Source of the DNA: JAVBJV01 sp031546815 | GTDB taxonomy: Bacteria > Pseudomonadota > Alphaproteobacteria > Acetobacterales > Acetobacteraceae | Reading direction: 5' to 3' | DNA length: 43,498 nucleotides | Assembly: GCA_031546815.1 (NCBI GenBank) | Contig: JAVBJV010000052.1 | Coordinates: 1-43,498, forward strand | Part shown: positions 42,471 through 43,498 of the stretch, in pieces | Position numbering within the stretch: position 1 is the stretch's first letter | Layout of the letters: every line of letters starts with the position of its first letter | Notes under the pieces: model-generated | Databases searched by the model: none | Told to the model about the DNA's origin: nothing | The model's input: the letters and a program-made list of their open reading frames with translations, nothing else | Program-made: the position numbers and the translations under genes

Positions 42471-43498
42471 ATGTCCAGCGACAAGCTGATTGCCGTCAAA
42501 CCAGAAATTGCGGCCACCACAAAAGTCACGGCCGAAAAATACCGTGCGATGTATGCCGAAAGCCTGTCCAACCCGGACGGCTTCTGGAAGCGCGAATCGC
42601 AGCGCATCGACTGGATGAAATCTCCCACCAAGATCAAGCACGTCGATTACAGCGGCGATGTCGAGATCAAGTGGTTCTGGGATGGCACGCTGAACGCCTC
42701 GGTCAACTGCATTGACCGCCATCTGGCGACGCGTGGCGATCAGGTCGCCATCATCTGGGAAGGGGACGACCCGGACACGTCGCTGAAGGTCACCTATCGC
42801 CAGCTGTATGAAAAGGTCTGCCGTCTGGCCAACGCGATGAAGGCGCTGGGCGTGAAGAAGGGCGACCGCGTAACGATCTATCTGCCGATGGTGGTGGAAG
42901 CCGCGGTTGCGATGCTGGCCTGCACGCGCATCGGCGCGGTACATTCGGTAGTGTTCGGCGGGTTCTCGCCGGAAAGCCTGTCGGGGCGCATTCAGGATTG
43001 CGGATCCACATTGCTGATCACCGCCGATGAAGGCCGCCGTGGCGGGCGCACCGTGCCGCTGAAGGCGAATGCCGACGAAGCGCTGAAAACATGCCCGGAC
43101 TGCAAGAACGTGATCGTCGTATCCGTCACCGGCAAGACCGTGCCGATGCAGGAAGGCCGCGATCATGCCTATGCCGAGATCACCGCGCGCGTCCCGGCCG
43201 ACTGCCCGCCCGAGGAAATGAATGCGGAAGATCCGTTGTTCATCCTCTACACGTCGGGCTCCACCGGCAAGCCGAAGGGCGTGCTGCACACCACGGGCGG
43301 TTACATGGTGTGGGCATCGTTCACGCATGAACTGGTGTTCGACTATCGCGACAAGGAAGTCTTCTGGTGCACCGCCGACGTGGGCTGGGTGACGGGACAT
43401 ACCTATATCGTCTACGGCCCGCTGGCGAACGGCGCGACCACACTGATGTTCGAAGGCGTGCCGAACTATCCGGACTCCGGCCGCTTCTGGCAGGTGGT
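42471..43498 (+). CDS. acs: Acetyl-CoA synthetase (5' part, runs off right edge)
   Basis: Acs activates acetate to acetyl-CoA through acetyl-AMP. The first 342 residues are present: the N-terminal ACAS_N region (YAESLSNPDGFWKRESQRID), the P-loop YTSGSTGKPKGVLHT and the CTADVGWVTGHTYIVYGPL motif of the adenylate-forming family. GGGGAGA just upstream is a good ribosome binding site. It is preceded by 180 bases of AT-richer DNA that should contain its promoter. The last two thirds of the adenylation domain's C-terminal half and the lysine-acetylation site are outside the window. Confidence 0.96.
   Translation, partial: MSSDKLIAVKPEIAATTKVTAEKYRAMYAESLSNPDGFWKRESQRIDWMKSPTKIKHVDYSGDVEIKWFWDGTLNASVNCIDRHLATRGDQVAIIWEGDDPDTSLKVTYRQLYEKVCRLANAMKALGVKKGDRVTIYLPMVVEAAVAMLACTRIGAVHSVVFGGFSPESLSGRIQDCGSTLLITADEGRRGGRTVPLKANADEALKTCPDCKNVIVVSVTGKTVPMQEGRDHAYAEITARVPADCPPEEMNAEDPLFILYTSGSTGKPKGVLHTTGGYMVWASFTHELVFDYRDKEVFWCTADVGWVTGHTYIVYGPLANGATTLMFEGVPNYPDSGRFWQV

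Noticed and set aside
1..43498. CRISPR arrays, complete insertion sequences or rRNA genes
   Set aside because: No regularly spaced repeats, transposase genes with terminal inverted repeats or rRNA sequence were found.

Overview
The window looks like chromosomal DNA of an alphaproteobacterium, tentatively of the Rhodospirillales/Acetobacteraceae type. The reasons are high GC, the run ffh-rpsP-rimM-trmD-rplS-leuC-leuD-leuB, a class I lysyl-tRNA synthetase (lysK), a System I cytochrome c maturation operon and an HmrR-type copper regulator. The assignment comes from gene content and order only; no 16S rRNA or search result is available.

Layout. (1) 1-641: about 0.64 kb of visibly lower GC, with no gene I can name, a partial minus-strand frame running off the left edge and a hairpin terminator. 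(2) 642-9622: a copper/efflux island of about 9 kb with an HmrR/CueR-type regulator, a CopA Cu(I) ATPase, a CopZ-like chaperone, a DUF305 protein, a two-gene RND efflux pump and the decayed C-terminus of a serine recombinase. It is flanked by a 12-base direct repeat. The right copy lies exactly on the 3' end (CCA) of a tRNA-Arg gene. The left copy continues in frame into what looks like the recombinase's own natural C-terminus. (3) 9780-16384: a minus-strand housekeeping operon (signal recognition particle, ribosomal proteins, tRNA/rRNA maturation, leucine synthesis). (4) 16672-19211: ctaA (heme A synthase) and tldD. (5) 19469-25023: a tightly packed plus-strand membrane/envelope cluster with DUF898, an M48 metalloprotease, a second copy of that protease that has lost its zinc site, a secreted protein, an SDR-DoxX-like fusion and a DUF2269 protein. 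(6) 25018-26092: a small minus-strand operon (Rieske, EVE, YciI). (7) 26221-31295: ccmCDEFGHI. (8) 31292-34856: a small secreted protein with a decayed paralogue beside it, then proB, obgE, rpmA and rplU, with a strong terminator between rpmA and obgE. (9) 35040-38801: tRNA-Ser(CGA), lysK and an MprF-like membrane protein with a shortened catalytic domain. (10) 38833-42289: a lipoprotein, then a copper TonB receptor preceded by a DUF2946-like gene and a near-perfect FNR/FixK-type box. (11) 42471-end: the start of acetyl-CoA synthetase.

How the parts fit. Copper recurs: acquired detoxification genes on the island, an outer-membrane copper receptor at the other end, and copper- or heme-dependent respiratory maturation (ctaA, ccm) between. 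The two divergent HmrR-type promoters on the island explain how copA and copZ would be switched on together. The least ordinary elements are the recombinase whose last codons are exchanged when the element integrates in tRNA-Arg, the catalytically dead M48 twin in a translationally coupled cluster, and the lysK/short-MprF pair, which resembles a split version of mycobacterial LysX.
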